Origin: an uncultured Clostridia bacterium
GTDB taxonomy: Bacteria; Bacillota; Clostridia; Oscillospirales; Oscillospiraceae
Direction: 5' to 3'
DNA length: 6,373 bases
Assembly (NCBI GenBank): GCA_945918315.1
Contig: CAMEIK010000067.1
Coordinates: forward strand, 1-6,373
Shown: positions 6,139 through 6,373 of the stretch, piece after piece
Position numbering within the stretch: the first letter of the stretch is position 1
Layout of the letters: each line of letters starts with the position of its first letter
Translations under genes and position numbers: made by a program
Notes under the pieces: model-generated
Told to the model about the DNA's origin: nothing
Seen by the model: only the letters and a program-made list of their open reading frames with translations
The model's database searches: none

Positions 6139-6300
6139 GGCAACACCGCATAAATCGGCAAGGAAGCTCAGGAAGAGATTTTGTGCCGGTTCTTGCGTTT
6201 CAAAAATGAGGGAATACTGTATGTATTTCCCATTTTTGGAACTGTAGAACCGGTGCAAAAGATCCGCTGAGATCCGCAGACGCATTTGTGCGGTGTTGCC
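6139..6300 (-). mobile_element. Palindromic MITE-like element, copy B (162 bp, 4-bp target duplication CTAA)
   Basis: This is the reverse-oriented second copy of the element at 2494-2654. The ends are GGCAACACCGCATAAAT (6139-6155) and, on the opposite strand, GGCAACACCGCACAAAT. The arms pair through the whole length to a 5-nt loop TGTAT at 6218-6222, again the centre. The direct repeat CTAA abuts both ends (6135-6138 and 6301-6304). Because its duplication differs from that of copy A (CTAT), the two copies inserted independently. On the plus strand the hairpin is followed within a few bases by TCTTTTTCT (6305-6313), so a transcript reaching it could be stopped there. It contains no coding sequence. 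Confidence 0.88.
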
Positions 6301-6344
6301 CTAATCTTTTTCTGAGTCGTACCGATATTCGGAAAGGATGTTTC

Positions 6345-6373
6345 CCCCGCTGCCGAACCGGGCGGCGGGGTTT
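6345..6373 (+). terminator. Probable intrinsic terminator, T run cut by the window edge
   Basis: CCCCGCTGCC (6345-6354) pairs with GGCGGCGGGG (6361-6370) in a 10-bp stem with one G-U wobble and a 6-nt loop GAACCG. TTT follows at 6371-6373, where the window ends. Stem strength and the start of a T run on the plus strand fit Rho-independent termination of the trxB-GH42 transcript, about 455 bp after the GH42 stop. On the minus strand the hairpin is followed by GAAAC, so it is unlikely to work that way. It could instead belong to a gene outside the window. Confidence 0.55.

Noticed and set aside
2494..6300. The trxB-GH42 operon as the cargo of a composite transposon bounded by the two palindromic elements.
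   Set aside because: Each element has its own target duplication (CTAT and CTAA) and the outermost flanks do not match, so the copies inserted separately rather than as one unit.
1..6373. tRNA, rRNA, CRISPR arrays, riboswitches and CcpA cre sites.
   Set aside because: I scanned both strands by eye and found no spaced direct repeats, no cloverleaf with a conserved T-arm, no known riboswitch core and no good cre match; weak examples could still be missed without a covariance-model search.

Overview
The window looks like chromosomal DNA from a GC-rich member of the Clostridia, most likely a gut Oscillospiraceae-type bacterium. This is inferred from the high GC of the coding regions, the strong AGGAGG-type ribosome binding sites, and the protein families: a long (537 aa) clostridial mannitol dehydrogenase-family protein, a GH42 beta-galactosidase with a zinc-cysteine cluster, and a stand-alone thioredoxin-reductase-like flavoprotein. 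I cannot name a species.

Layout. Positions 1-2394 hold two genes on the minus strand that form one operon. The first transcribed encodes a mannitol dehydrogenase/fructuronate reductase-family enzyme (2394 to 781). It is followed after 10 bp by a D-2-hydroxyacid dehydrogenase of the glycerate dehydrogenase type, whose C-terminus runs off the left edge. Positions 2395-2853 are a divergent intergenic region. It contains an extended -10 promoter for the left operon, a 161-bp palindromic transposable element (copy A), a stretch of interleaved inverted repeats, a sigma-A-like promoter for the right operon, and a possible 29-codon leader ORF. Positions 2854-5890 hold two genes on the plus strand, 28 bp apart: a TrxB-type NADPH/FAD reductase and a GH42 beta-galactosidase. 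Positions 5891-6373 contain no gene that I can support. They hold a second copy of the palindromic element (copy B, opposite orientation) and, at the right edge, a strong hairpin that is probably an intrinsic terminator.

Function. The left operon pairs two nicotinamide-dependent carbonyl/alcohol oxidoreductases and fits hexuronate, sugar-alcohol or hydroxy-acid metabolism. The right operon joins a dithiol reductase to an intracellular beta-galactosidase. That pairing has no obvious metabolic logic and may be simple co-transcription.

The most notable content is the element pair. The two copies are 161 and 162 bp, about 86% identical by hand alignment, and palindromic over their whole length. 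They have GGCWACACCGCA terminal inverted repeats, and each is flanked by its own perfect 4-bp direct repeat (CTAT and CTAA). Differences between the copies are often paired across the two arms, so the hairpin is kept. This is a MITE-like family that I cannot assign to a named one. Apart from it, the window is ordinary metabolic sequence, and I see no new defence or biosynthetic system.
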